Source of the DNA: Treponema sp.
GTDB taxonomy: Bacteria > Spirochaetota > Spirochaetia > Treponematales > Breznakiellaceae
Direction: 5' to 3'
Length of the DNA: 54,044 nt
Assembly: GCA_031256445.1 (NCBI GenBank)
Contig: JAIRQN010000074.1
Span: 1 to 54,044 of the forward strand
In this document: one piece after another, positions 12,001 to 19,553 of the stretch
Layout of the letters: the number at the start of each line of letters is the position of its first letter
Numbering within the stretch: the stretch's first letter is position 1
Notes under the pieces: generated by a model
Told to the model about the DNA's origin: nothing
The model's database searches: none
The model's input: the letters and a program-made list of their open reading frames with translations, nothing else
Program-made: the position numbers and the translations under genes

Positions 12001-14950
12001 CTGGCACGGCGCTGGTAAAGAAATTTTTATTACAGTTAGTTTTAACAAGCCGGTAAAAATAGATTCTGCTTCTGCAAATCTTCCGTATTTAAACCTTAAT
12101 ACCGGCGGGAGAACAAGCGGCAATGCCGAAGATGTAAGGCTTAATAACAACACTATTACATTTAAATACACTGTGCAATCAGGCGATAATGTAGCGAATT
12201 TGAATATAACAGGTTACGGCGGTACTATAACGGATATTCCCGGAACAGCCCTTGCCGCGTTTACGCATCCTGTTTCAGGAGTATCTCTTGATACAACAAT
12301 ACCCGGATCGCCTTCGATTCAAATCTATAAGGGAACAGGCATTTCCGGCACATTAATAAATCCTGTACCTGTGAATTTATATGACAACGCGGTATATATC
12401 CAAATTAACGCGAATGGTAAAATAAACAGGGATTACGACAGAATTGAATATACAACAAACGGCGGTGTAAGCTGGGTTACTTCCAAAACGCAGCCTGAGG
12501 TAATGCAGCCTGATGAAGCACAGCCTGAGAGAATACAGCTTACAAACAGCGGTTCTTATACTGTAAGAGCAAGACAGATTGACAGTGCCGGAAATGTTTC
12601 AAATGCATCATCAAATATTATTTTTAACTGGGATCCCGGAAATCTTGTTACGAGAATTGATTCTACAACTCCAAACGGAACATACTCTGATATTACAGCT
12701 ACAAAAAATATTAATATTACAGTACATTTCAGGAAACCTCTTGTTTTTACTGCAAGCGATACAAAACAAATTACACTCAATGTTAACAGAGGGGGCACAA
12801 TCGGAATACCTATAAATAGTGCAGATACAAGTACTGTTGCAAGCCCGGCTGACAGAATGACATTTTCTTACTCTATAGCAAGCAATGATAATTGCGCAGA
12901 CCTTGATGTAACGGCTTTAAACATTACTGCAACGGATGTGCAGGGAGTACAGGTATCATCCTTGATTGTTCTTCCTGAAACTGCCAACAGATTAGGAACC
13001 ATAAAAGATATTGTTATTACAACGGGAGCTCTTGCTCTTGCAGGCGGAGTAACAGCTCCGACATGGGCTTCAACGCAGACATCGGCAAATTTAAGAGCGG
13101 CGGACGCATGGACAGGAACGATTTCGCTTAGATTTAACAGAGCTGTTTCCAAAGGAAGCGGAAATGTTACCATAACACAAAAGACTACTGCCGCTGACAA
13201 TACAACAAACGTTTACAGGCTGCCTGCTGTTTTAACGGACGCTCAAAGCGCGAAATATAAATCCGCAAGGAATTTTAATGCCTTCTACACAAGAGGGACA
13301 AACGGCTCCGCAAGCGGAACGGCGGATACATCCACAAAATGGATATTAAGGTATGATCAAACAACCGTTGTTACTCCAAATAATACAGGCACCGATATAC
13401 AACAGCTTGCCTTCGATTTCCACCAGGCGGAAACTGTTACAATACCTGTAAGTTCGGAAGAAATAACTGTAAGCGGAACAGGAAATGATACCCTTACGAT
13501 TCGTATTCAAGGATCAAACGCGCTTGCGGTATTGGGCGCGACGTATCAGATTACATATGACGCGAATATTGTACAGGACAGTTTAGGCTACAGGTGGCCT
13601 TCTTCAGCCCAGCAATATTCAAACGGCACAACGCCAAACAGCGGCGGAACAGTGGAGATTAACAGGCCTTTTATCAGGATTGACAAAAGAATCAATGAAG
13701 ACAGAATAACCGGAAACATCGATGGAAGCCTTTCAAAACCTCATCTTGGCGCAAATTATAGCAGGGTATTAACTACAACAGCGCGTCTTGACTGCCGCAC
13801 ACCTAATTCAGTTGTCCGTTACACTGGAGCAGGAACTGAATACACCGCGACAGGAGTTACCGGACTTGGCGGATGGACAATGAGCTCAGGAACGGCATCC
13901 AATTGGGTAAACAATACCAGTGCCAATGACGGTACAGATAATAATAATATTAGTGCAATGCCTGCCCAGCCGACTCTTGCCGCAGAAACCGGCGGTACTG
14001 TTTACGACAACTTTACCGGCACAGGAAATGCAACACTTATACCGATTGGCACCACAAATGAGCAAGGTTATATATGGCGCGTTTCCGCAAGAAGCCGTAA
14101 TGGTTCATCTGGTACTACTAACAGCGACCAGTATGAAGAAATGGCTTTCCGCACTGTTTTAACATACCAATTAGACGGTATGCCGTCACTGAACGGTACC
14201 TACGGTCAAAACCCGAAATCGGGCGACCAGCTCTGGATAAGGGGCGGAGACGCGATAAGTTCATCATCGGTTCCCGGTTTCCCGCTTACATGGGATGACG
14301 ATTTCGCCAGGCTCAGCGCGGAAACAAGGCGCGCGGGCGTAAGGCTTATGGAATGGAAAAGCCCGGCGCCTGCAACTACTACTTTTACTCAAACCGCAGC
14401 TCCTGCGGCAAATACTAACCAGTATACCGCTCCTACAGGCACAACCATTGGAGCCTCTGACAGTGTTTTAACTGCAAGAGTAGGAACAACTAATTATTTC
14501 TTAAGGGTTATATCAAATACGAACAGAACATTCAGACTGTATAATACTGATAATGAAGATGCTTTTGCAGCTACTGCCGTTAATGGAATTGGTTTAGGTT
14601 CCAATATTAGTGTTACGATATATTCAACGCCAATGTGTACTACTTCAGAATGGAAGTATGTAACATGGGAGATAAACGTAAGAACCTGGTTTGATGTTGT
14701 TCTTGGAAGAGGCGTAAATATGACTACAGCGCAGGATGCCGCAAACGCGTGGCAATACGGTCCAAGACAGACTGCGTATCAGCGCGGCGGCTGGTCTGCT
14801 GCAAAAGATAACTATACATTGTATCCCGGTAAACACAGGTGGGTAAGGATTACTAACGGTCAATATCAAAACGGTACTGTAAATTTCTCATACTTGTTTA
14901 ACCCACGGGATAATCCTGCATCGGTTACATTAAACCAGCCAAGTCCGTAA
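9017..14950 (+). CDS. Giant Ig-like repeat lipoprotein, paralogue of the preceding gene (1977 aa)
   Basis: The ATG at 9017 is preferred over an in-frame ATG at 8984. It has AAGGAGGAA immediately upstream and begins a clean signal peptide, MKNLKYILLYVVLAVSFFSC, with Cys20 as the likely lipidation site. The upstream Met would put eleven non-signal residues in front and overlap the previous gene. The body has repeated Ig-like modules with 'IDTTAPLVSGV' / 'ITVSFNKPVKI' type strands (at least three: near residues 830, 1010 and 1230). The C-terminal half is alignable by eye with the preceding lipoprotein (STKWILRYD; TPNSVVRY versus TPNSRIFY; FRTVL). No catalytic motif is seen. It is probably the last gene of the surface operon, because a palindrome and a terminator-like hairpin follow it. 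Confidence 0.75.
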   Translation: MKNLKYILLYVVLAVSFFSCNNPIGLGSMLDIDGPEIEFTSPSSRKAVPVEFEITGTVLDESPIQKILLTTSANNTDFAKQWRFLNNIWEVSEDGGGSWSRIQNAQWNGNNRSANWMIPVDMRVNGGEPADGEYLFLIQAWDNGGNSDANSIKSLVLIIDRDPPRVEITNPYIHSRYSYYDSEQGIFTNNNTLQELHAYPDNSDARFEPANIGKFLTQGFQLQWQIDDNHDVWSIDIRFYRYDVIIDGYPETPLPDNYIYRYNRNLPPPPVIPVPADNLRPSGTVNVPALTSPAGIYDEGGILENPIIDNEEGGKTTIKITASCYDAAGNPNQEKTLGYFIYWPKADKAWIIYSSGMEKPEEYADMSENELKENSFMIYPGRNIKATAFHAQGISKVIFSLHNYNEKEPDFQNRISDPIPLGYMENFESSVEFTNAGKTQVVRRNDPRFGNILSTIFPWEFRPPNRTGYYVVKAAAYDSNENPGDEWQSLFMVQDITYPDFTVQPSPVATEQLFMHIDNSDKSITISGSLSDATEITSLTMVWINPESRNFAAMSQLQYFRDPDYAGWEQAKNLQSGSSAGEIKNASLYGENFPYDEAKPNRLWNLALTHLGEDEDTNRQVYNYSQKIILPVELNIDVGMQPLKSQIFLLRAENPNDKTTIITYAPQGDTLPPEIIINNVTIKRGASNLAECIPGEYSLIPKFVDNDQIVITGSWKEDSTQYLNVQTYLYPSIKISVNGNLLSTGTDDILPAAGNHTQGTFEITGTFGGSGPLLTTAIKDTLVVNAVIEDIGGNPAEFGASWLIESDALRFLRISSSDQDKAYKAGDIIELFLEFSKPVTLNKGTAKDPVLLLNTGGRAYYGKKDDTNQNTENSRQYFIYTVGPDHDTTNLPDKKFLNVTGLSVDEGASDGDTGWNTDNYPFRWQFKQLIDGVEVTESMRIVLQNTYNGLNDSEKTVIAPLPVASDNISSLIAGKEITIDTTAPLVSGVTANPTGWHGAGKEIFITVSFNKPVKIDSASANLPYLNLNTGGRTSGNAEDVRLNNNTITFKYTVQSGDNVANLNITGYGGTITDIPGTALAAFTHPVSGVSLDTTIPGSPSIQIYKGTGISGTLINPVPVNLYDNAVYIQINANGKINRDYDRIEYTTNGGVSWVTSKTQPEVMQPDEAQPERIQLTNSGSYTVRARQIDSAGNVSNASSNIIFNWDPGNLVTRIDSTTPNGTYSDITATKNINITVHFRKPLVFTASDTKQITLNVNRGGTIGIPINSADTSTVASPADRMTFSYSIASNDNCADLDVTALNITATDVQGVQVSSLIVLPETANRLGTIKDIVITTGALALAGGVTAPTWASTQTSANLRAADAWTGTISLRFNRAVSKGSGNVTITQKTTAADNTTNVYRLPAVLTDAQSAKYKSARNFNAFYTRGTNGSASGTADTSTKWILRYDQTTVVTPNNTGTDIQQLAFDFHQAETVTIPVSSEEITVSGTGNDTLTIRIQGSNALAVLGATYQITYDANIVQDSLGYRWPSSAQQYSNGTTPNSGGTVEINRPFIRIDKRINEDRITGNIDGSLSKPHLGANYSRVLTTTARLDCRTPNSVVRYTGAGTEYTATGVTGLGGWTMSSGTASNWVNNTSANDGTDNNNISAMPAQPTLAAETGGTVYDNFTGTGNATLIPIGTTNEQGYIWRVSARSRNGSSGTTNSDQYEEMAFRTVLTYQLDGMPSLNGTYGQNPKSGDQLWIRGGDAISSSSVPGFPLTWDDDFARLSAETRRAGVRLMEWKSPAPATTTFTQTAAPAANTNQYTAPTGTTIGASDSVLTARVGTTNYFLRVISNTNRTFRLYNTDNEDAFAATAVNGIGLGSNISVTIYSTPMCTTSEWKYVTWEINVRTWFDVVLGRGVNMTTAQDAANAWQYGPRQTAYQRGGWSAAKDNYTLYPGKHRWVRITNGQYQNGTVNFSYLFNPRDNPASVTLNQPSP

Positions 14951-14971
14951 AAACAGTATGCTTCATTACAA

Positions 14972-14997
14972 GCCAATAGGGGAATTCCCCTATTGGC
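14972..14997. repeat. Perfect 26-bp intergenic palindrome
   Basis: Bases 14972-14997 are a perfect self-complementary palindrome, centred on GGGGAATTCCCC and bounded by GCCAATAG / CTATTGGC. It lies 21 bp after the stop of the giant lipoprotein gene. No T-run follows directly, so it is not a textbook rho-independent terminator. It could stabilise the 3' end of the mRNA or be a REP-like element. A degenerate relative (AATAGGGGAAT) follows the next gene at about 15763. Confidence 0.6.
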
Positions 14998-15017
14998 GGG
15001 TAAGCTGTAAAAAACTA

Positions 15018-15056
15018 TATTGGACTTGTTCGACAACTCGGTTAGTTGTCTCACAA
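15018..15056 (+). repeat. Dispersed hairpin repeat, left copy of an inverted pair
   Basis: The segment begins TATTGGACTTGTTCG and ends TAGTTGTCTCACAA. Internally it folds as GACAACT-CGGTT-AGTTGTC with outer TTGT/ACAA pairs. An inverted copy lies at 17397-17453. It shares the 15-base outer end almost perfectly and the inner GGTTAGTTGTCTCACAA, but carries an extra loop segment. The two copies face each other around the Uma2 gene, the 485-residue membrane protein gene and tRNA-Arg. Confidence 0.65.
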
Positions 15057-15060
15057 ATCC

Positions 15061-15100
15061 GGCATTTTCTCGTCTGAAGACTGCGAAAATGCCATTTTTA
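15061..15100 (+). terminator. Terminator-like hairpin with T-rich tail
   Basis: The arms GGCATTTTC (15061-15069) and GAAAATGCC (15085-15093) are perfectly complementary, with an inner TCT/AGA pairing, and are followed by ATTTTTAT. This fits a rho-independent terminator for the upstream surface-protein operon. It sits 110 bp after the stop, so it would give a rather long 3' tail. Confidence 0.5.
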
Positions 15101-15106
15101 TAAGGA

Positions 15107-15138
15107 AGTTGTTCAATAACTGTAGTTATCGAACAACT
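15107..15138 (+). repeat. Hairpin repeat of the AGTTGTTC-AATAACT family
   Basis: The 15-base arms AGTTGTTCAATAACT and AGTTATCGAACAACT flank a 2-nt loop, with one mismatched position. The left arm recurs with one change at 50653-50667 in the pyk leader (AGTTGTTCGATAACT). It is therefore a dispersed element and not a one-off stem. It lies in the leader of the Uma2 gene. Confidence 0.6.
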
Positions 15139-15162
15139 CTATTAGAGTTTTATGGAGACTAT

Positions 15163-15747
15163 ATGTCAGATGCATTAAAAACTGATGAAATTGATGAAAA
15201 CGGCCGCTATACCTATGCAGATTATCTGAAGTGGGAAGGCCCTCAAAGATACCAGTTAATTAACGGAGAAGCCTATCAAATGGCTTCTCCTTCTGTAGCG
15301 CATCAGGCGCTTCTTATGGGTTTATCATTAAATTTTGGCAATTGGCTTGCGGGAAAACCGTGCAAAGTTTTCGCCGCTCCTTTGGATGTACGTCTATTCC
15401 CCAAAAAAGACAAATCCGATAATACGGTAGTACAGCCGGATCTTCTTGTAGTATGCGACAATAGTAAACTTGACAAGGACTCCGTAAACGGCCCTCCCGA
15501 TCTTGTAATAGAAATCGTATCCCCAACCAATACCCACAGCGAATTATTTTTAAAATTTCAGTATTACCTTAAAGCGGGAGTGCGCGAGTACTGGGTTATT
15601 GATCCCGATAAAAAAATGGTTCAGGTTCATATTTATGAAAACGGACATTACATAAGCGCTCTTTACTCTGACAGTGAAGTAATTCCCGTTAATATTTTAT
15701 CCGGACTGGAAATTAAACTTGAAAATCTTTGGAACAGAATTGCATAA
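15163..15747 (+). CDS. Uma2-family (DUF820) PD-(D/E)xK nuclease-fold protein
   Basis: The 194-residue protein has the standard Uma2 layout. YTYADYLKWEGPQRYQLINGEAYQM at the N terminus is the family's opening, PD at residues 92-93 and IEI around Glu117 match the active-site strands, and LKAGVREYWVIDP is the characteristic C-terminal segment. The ATG at 15163 is chosen because GGAG lies just upstream and because family members begin here. The longer in-frame start at 15046 would translate two hairpin repeats. The biological role of this family is poorly known; many copies occur in cyanobacteria and some spirochaetes. It is a stand-alone gene with no toxin or restriction partner nearby. Confidence 0.8.
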   Translation: MSDALKTDEIDENGRYTYADYLKWEGPQRYQLINGEAYQMASPSVAHQALLMGLSLNFGNWLAGKPCKVFAAPLDVRLFPKKDKSDNTVVQPDLLVVCDNSKLDKDSVNGPPDLVIEIVSPTNTHSELFLKFQYYLKAGVREYWVIDPDKKMVQVHIYENGHYISALYSDSEVIPVNILSGLEIKLENLWNRIA

Positions 15748-15801
15748 AAACAGAGGCGCAAATAGGGGAATGCATACCTGTATTTCTGGTACGATAAAAT
15801 A

Positions 15802-17259
15802 ATGCCGAAAGCAAGCGAAGCGTACGAAAAAATTGTCCTTTCTCTTAAGAAGCGGAAAAGCGCGGTTACAACCGCGGATGTTTGCTCAGCCACCGCTTTA
15901 CCGCTTTCAACTGTCCGCGAACTGCTGCCAAAAGCCGCGGATGAGTATCAGGCGCATTTACAGGTAACTCAATCGGGAGAAATTCTATATACGTTTCCTT
16001 CGGGTTTTAAAAGCCGTTATCGTGGGTTTAAAGCGGTATTTGGCAGGGTATTTAAAAAAAGCGCTGCCGTTATCAGGAAAATACTGGTATTTCTTTTTAA
16101 AGTATGGACAATGGTAATGCTGATTGGATATTTCATCTTTTTTCTTCTTCTTGCGATTGCAAGCGTACTGTTATCTATCGCGGCAAGATCTTCAGACAAG
16201 GGCGGTAGCGGCAGTTCCGGCTCGTTTAGCTTCGGTTTATTCGATCTTCTGTTCCGCGTCTGGTTTTTTACAGAAATAACGCGTCCGAATAATTACGATT
16301 ACCGCTGCGTAAAAAGAGAAAAACGTGAAAAACGCCCAATGCACAAGGCTGTTTTTTCATTTATATTCGGAGAAGGAGATCCGAATAAAACATGGGAAGA
16401 GCAGAAGAACAAGGCATTAATCACCTACATTCAGGAGAACAGGGGTGTAATCTCTCTTGCCGAATATATGGCTTTCACCGGAGAGAACAGCCTGGAAGCC
16501 GAAGAAACTATTTTATCATTCTGCAGTAAATTCAGCGGGAGCCCGGAAGTCACGGAAGAAGGAACCATTGTTTACTGCTTCAGCGATTTACTGTTAAAAA
16601 GCGATTCCAAAAAATCAAATGAGCTTTTGCCGCCCATAAAACGTCTTAAAAGGTTTTCTGTTAACACGAAAAAAATGAACGTAGCGTTTATTTTAATTAA
16701 CGCTGTAAACCTGATTTTCGGCACTTATTTTTTATTTAACTCATATACGGCGGGACATCTGATAACTGAACTCCAGTATCAGGCGGCGTCATATCTGTAC
16801 GCTTTTACCCACGTTTTACTGGGAATTATAACGCCCGATCCCGTTTCAATTATCAGGGTAGTTTTAGGGGTAATTCCTGTATTATTCTCGGTTCTTTTCT
16901 GGTTAATACCGGCGGTTCGCGCCTGTACGGAAAAGAAAGAAAATGAAGAAACAAAACTTTCCAATTTAAAACAGTTTGGCTTCAGCAGAATATGGGCGTC
17001 GCCTCTTGCTGTTAAAATAAACAATCTCATCCCAAAAATTGAAGAATGCCGTCCCAAAAATCTGTCTGACGCAGGCGACAGGATAATCAAAGATATTGGC
17101 GCAATTTCCGGTCCGGAAATAGAAAAAACTGAAAACGAAGAGATTATTTATTCATTCAAAGAACTCTCCAAAGAAAAACAGGCGCTTGAAAAATACAGAA
17201 ACAGCCGTGATCTGTCAGGTTTACAATTGGGAACAACTGTTTTCGATACAGAAGAATAA
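15802..17259 (+). CDS. Integral membrane protein with three wHTH-like cytoplasmic repeats (unknown function)
   Basis: The 485-residue protein contains a long hydrophobic stretch (about 88-128) and two further membrane segments (about 288-312 and 350-375). Three soluble blocks end in a similar strand: EILYTF (about residue 60), TIVYCF (about 258) and EIIYSF (about 458). The first two are preceded by helix-turn-helix-like text (TTADVCSATALPLSTVRELL; ISLAEYMAFTGENSLEAEETIL). This suggests a triplicated winged-helix-like module alternating with membrane spans. A Gly/Ser-rich linker (SDKGGSGSSGS) follows the first span. Upstream there is only a weak RBS (GGTACGAT), so the start is less certain. 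I do not recognise a named family. It overlaps no other gene, and the tRNA-Arg gene is convergent two bases downstream. Confidence 0.65.
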   Translation: MPKASEAYEKIVLSLKKRKSAVTTADVCSATALPLSTVRELLPKAADEYQAHLQVTQSGEILYTFPSGFKSRYRGFKAVFGRVFKKSAAVIRKILVFLFKVWTMVMLIGYFIFFLLLAIASVLLSIAARSSDKGGSGSSGSFSFGLFDLLFRVWFFTEITRPNNYDYRCVKREKREKRPMHKAVFSFIFGEGDPNKTWEEQKNKALITYIQENRGVISLAEYMAFTGENSLEAEETILSFCSKFSGSPEVTEEGTIVYCFSDLLLKSDSKKSNELLPPIKRLKRFSVNTKKMNVAFILINAVNLIFGTYFLFNSYTAGHLITELQYQAASYLYAFTHVLLGIITPDPVSIIRVVLGVIPVLFSVLFWLIPAVRACTEKKENEETKLSNLKQFGFSRIWASPLAVKINNLIPKIEECRPKNLSDAGDRIIKDIGAISGPEIEKTENEEIIYSFKELSKEKQALEKYRNSRDLSGLQLGTTVFDTEE

Positions 17260-17260
17260 C

Positions 17261-17334
<74 letters not shown>

Positions 17335-17396
17335 TTTTAATAAATTTATCTTGTTTATTGGCGGAATGTCAATATAAACAAATCGCTTTTAATCAA

Positions 17397-17453
17397 GACT
17401 TGTGAGACAACTAACCCGAACCAAAGGTTCGCAGTTGCCGAACAAGTCCAATA
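17397..17453 (-). repeat. Dispersed hairpin repeat, right copy of an inverted pair
   Basis: Inverted relative to 15018-15056: it ends CGAACAAGTCCAATA and begins with GACTTGTGAGACAACTAACC. Compared with the left copy it has an extra loop segment containing a small hairpin, GAACC-AAA-GGTTC. It sits 26 bp upstream of the -35 box of the flavodiiron gene. Confidence 0.65.
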
Positions 17454-17478
17454 CGCTTTTCTTTTTATAACAAATACA

Positions 17479-17507
17479 TTGACAACTTTATTGTTCAAGG
17501 TTTAAAT
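17479..17507 (+). promoter_or_regulatory. Promoter of the flavodiiron gene
   Basis: A perfect -35 box TTGACA (17479-17484) is followed by a 17-bp spacer and TTAAAT (17502-17507). The start codon lies 21 bp downstream behind GCGGAGGATC. Confidence 0.6.
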
Positions 17508-17528
17508 TTAATTAAGCGGAGGATCATT

Positions 17529-19400
17529 ATGCATTGCATTAAAAAAATAAAAAACGACCTGTATTGGGTAGGGGCAAACGACAGACGTTTAGCCATGTTT
17601 GAAGGCGTTTATTCCGTTTCAGGCGGAGTGTCATATAACTCATTTCTTCTGACAGATGAAAAAACTGTTTTGTTTGATACGGCGGACAGGGCAGTACAGC
17701 AGCGTTTTATGGAAAATGTCGCATTCGCGCTTGACGGCAGAAAGCTTGATTATATTGTTGTGCAGCATATGGAGCCTGATCACTGCGCCGCGCTTGGAGA
17801 AATTATTGCAAAATATCCCGGCGTAAAAATAGTCTGCAATGAAAAAACACTGACATTCATAAAACAATTTTTTAATTTAAACTTTGATTATAATAATGAT
17901 ACCGTTATTGTAAAGGAAAATGACACGCTGAAAACTGGCAGACATACCCTCAATTTTATTATGGCGCCGATGGTTCATTGGCCTGAGGTTATGGTAACCT
18001 ATGATTCAAAAGATAAAATCCTGTTCTCCGCGGATGCCTTTGGAACTTTTGGAGCGTTAAATGGCGCGCTTTTCGCCGATGAGATTGATTTTGAAAAAGA
18101 TTATCTTGACGAATACCGGCGTTATTATACAAATATTGCCGGAAAGTACGGCGATCAGGTTCAATCACTGTTGGAGAAAGCGTCGCAGCTTGACATAGAA
18201 ATGATTTGCCCGCTTCACGGTTTTTTATGGAGAAAAAATTTTTCAGGTATTTTATCAAAATATACGCTTTGGAGCAGTTACCAGCCGGAAGAAAAGGGCG
18301 TGATGATAGCCTACGCCTCGGTGTACGGAAATACGGAAAACGCGTCTGAAATACTTGCCTGCCGTCTTCGGGAGATGAATATAAAAACCGCAATGTTTGA
18401 CGTTTCGGTTACGCCCGCGTCTGAAATTATTGCGGCCGCGTTCAGGTGGAGCCACCTTGTTTTTGCCTCAACAACATATAACGCCGGCATTTTTATTTCA
18501 ATGGATGACCTTATAAATGATCTTGTTGCGCATAACATTCAGAACAGGACTGTTGCCGTTATTGAAAACGGTTCATGGGCCGCCGCAAGCGGAGATTTAA
18601 TTCGTGAAAAACTGCGGGCATGCAATAAAATAAAAATCCTGAAGCAGACTTTAAGTTTAAAATCCAGCCTGAAAGAAGGGCAGCTGCCTGAAATAGAAGA
18701 GATAGCGAAGGCAATAGCCGCTGATTTTCCCTCTAAAGAAAATAACGCTTCCATTGAACCTGCGCCTGGCAAACAGAGCGCTGTTTCTCTTGTCGATCCA
18801 AACGCGATGTTTAAAATTTCCTATGGCTTGTTTGTTTTAACGGCTAAAGAAGGAGGCAAGGATAATGGCTGCATCATTAATACTGCTATTCAGATAACCG
18901 CCTCTCCGCTTCGTATATCTGTAACCGTTAACAAGGCTAACTTGACCTGCGATATGATTTTAAAAACAGGGGAATTTAATCTGTCAATTTTATCCGAAAG
19001 TGCGCCATTCAGCATATTTAAGCAGTTCGGTTTTTGCAGCGGAAGGGATACTGATAAATTTGCGCAGAACGGTCATATCGACCGCGCCGGTAACGGAATT
19101 GGTTATATTAAAGAGAACGCAAACTGCGTAATTTCGGCAAAAGTATCAGCTTCATATGATTACGGCACACATACCATTTTTACCGCAGATGTTACGCAGT
19201 CGGTTATTTTATCAGATGAACGCAGCATGACATATCAGTATTATTTTGACAACATTAAACCCAAAGCGCAGCCGTCAAAAGAAAGTAAAAAAGGTTTTGT
19301 TTGTAAAATATGCGGATATTTTCATGAGGGCGACAGCCTGCCTGATGACTTTATTTGCCCATTATGTAAACACGGAGCACAGGATTTTGAACCTGTTTAA
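17529..19400 (+). CDS. Flavodiiron protein fused to flavin reductase and rubredoxin
   Basis: The 623-residue protein has four domains. (1) A metallo-beta-lactamase-type diiron domain (1-250) with the full ligand set: His80-x-Glu82-x-Asp84-His85, His150, Asp169 and His230. (2) A flavodoxin domain from about 257 (MIAYASVYGNTENAS, FMN phosphate loop). (3) A flavin-reductase-like domain (about 430-570, starting MFKISYGLFVLTAKEGG). (4) A C-terminal rubredoxin with paired CxxC motifs (FVCKICGY ... FICPLCK). Such proteins reduce O2 to water, or NO to N2O, using NAD(P)H. The fused reductase and rubredoxin could make it nearly self-contained. A cytoplasmic oxygen/NO defence role in an anaerobe is inferred. 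It has its own TTGACA promoter. Confidence 0.9.
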   Translation: MHCIKKIKNDLYWVGANDRRLAMFEGVYSVSGGVSYNSFLLTDEKTVLFDTADRAVQQRFMENVAFALDGRKLDYIVVQHMEPDHCAALGEIIAKYPGVKIVCNEKTLTFIKQFFNLNFDYNNDTVIVKENDTLKTGRHTLNFIMAPMVHWPEVMVTYDSKDKILFSADAFGTFGALNGALFADEIDFEKDYLDEYRRYYTNIAGKYGDQVQSLLEKASQLDIEMICPLHGFLWRKNFSGILSKYTLWSSYQPEEKGVMIAYASVYGNTENASEILACRLREMNIKTAMFDVSVTPASEIIAAAFRWSHLVFASTTYNAGIFISMDDLINDLVAHNIQNRTVAVIENGSWAAASGDLIREKLRACNKIKILKQTLSLKSSLKEGQLPEIEEIAKAIAADFPSKENNASIEPAPGKQSAVSLVDPNAMFKISYGLFVLTAKEGGKDNGCIINTAIQITASPLRISVTVNKANLTCDMILKTGEFNLSILSESAPFSIFKQFGFCSGRDTDKFAQNGHIDRAGNGIGYIKENANCVISAKVSASYDYGTHTIFTADVTQSVILSDERSMTYQYYFDNIKPKAQPSKESKKGFVCKICGYFHEGDSLPDDFICPLCKHGAQDFEPV

Positions 19401-19473
19401 ACAGTGTTTATCGATAAAACAGCGTTATTTTCCCGATTTTTTCTGATTTTTGCCAAATTTTTTCATTTTTTTC

Positions 19474-19501
19474 TTGACATATGATAAAATTGGGGTTTAT
19501 T
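19474..19501 (+). promoter_or_regulatory. Possible promoter of the DUF4139 gene
   Basis: TTGACA (19474-19479), a 16-bp spacer and a weak TTTATT (19496-19501). It lies after a T-rich stretch (19435-19473) that may also help end the preceding transcript. Confidence 0.4.
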
Positions 19502-19553
19502 CTGATAAAAGTGTAACGGGCGGGGGCACGTATCTGTCAAAAGGAGATTTTTT

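Noticed and set aside
11773-12171. 132-residue minus-strand open frame
   Set aside because: Antisense to the giant lipoprotein gene, with hydrophobic text that arises from its Thr/Asn-rich codons; no promoter or RBS.
15046-15162. Longer start for the Uma2 gene
   Set aside because: It would translate through the hairpin repeats; the family begins at the ATG at 15163, which has an RBS.
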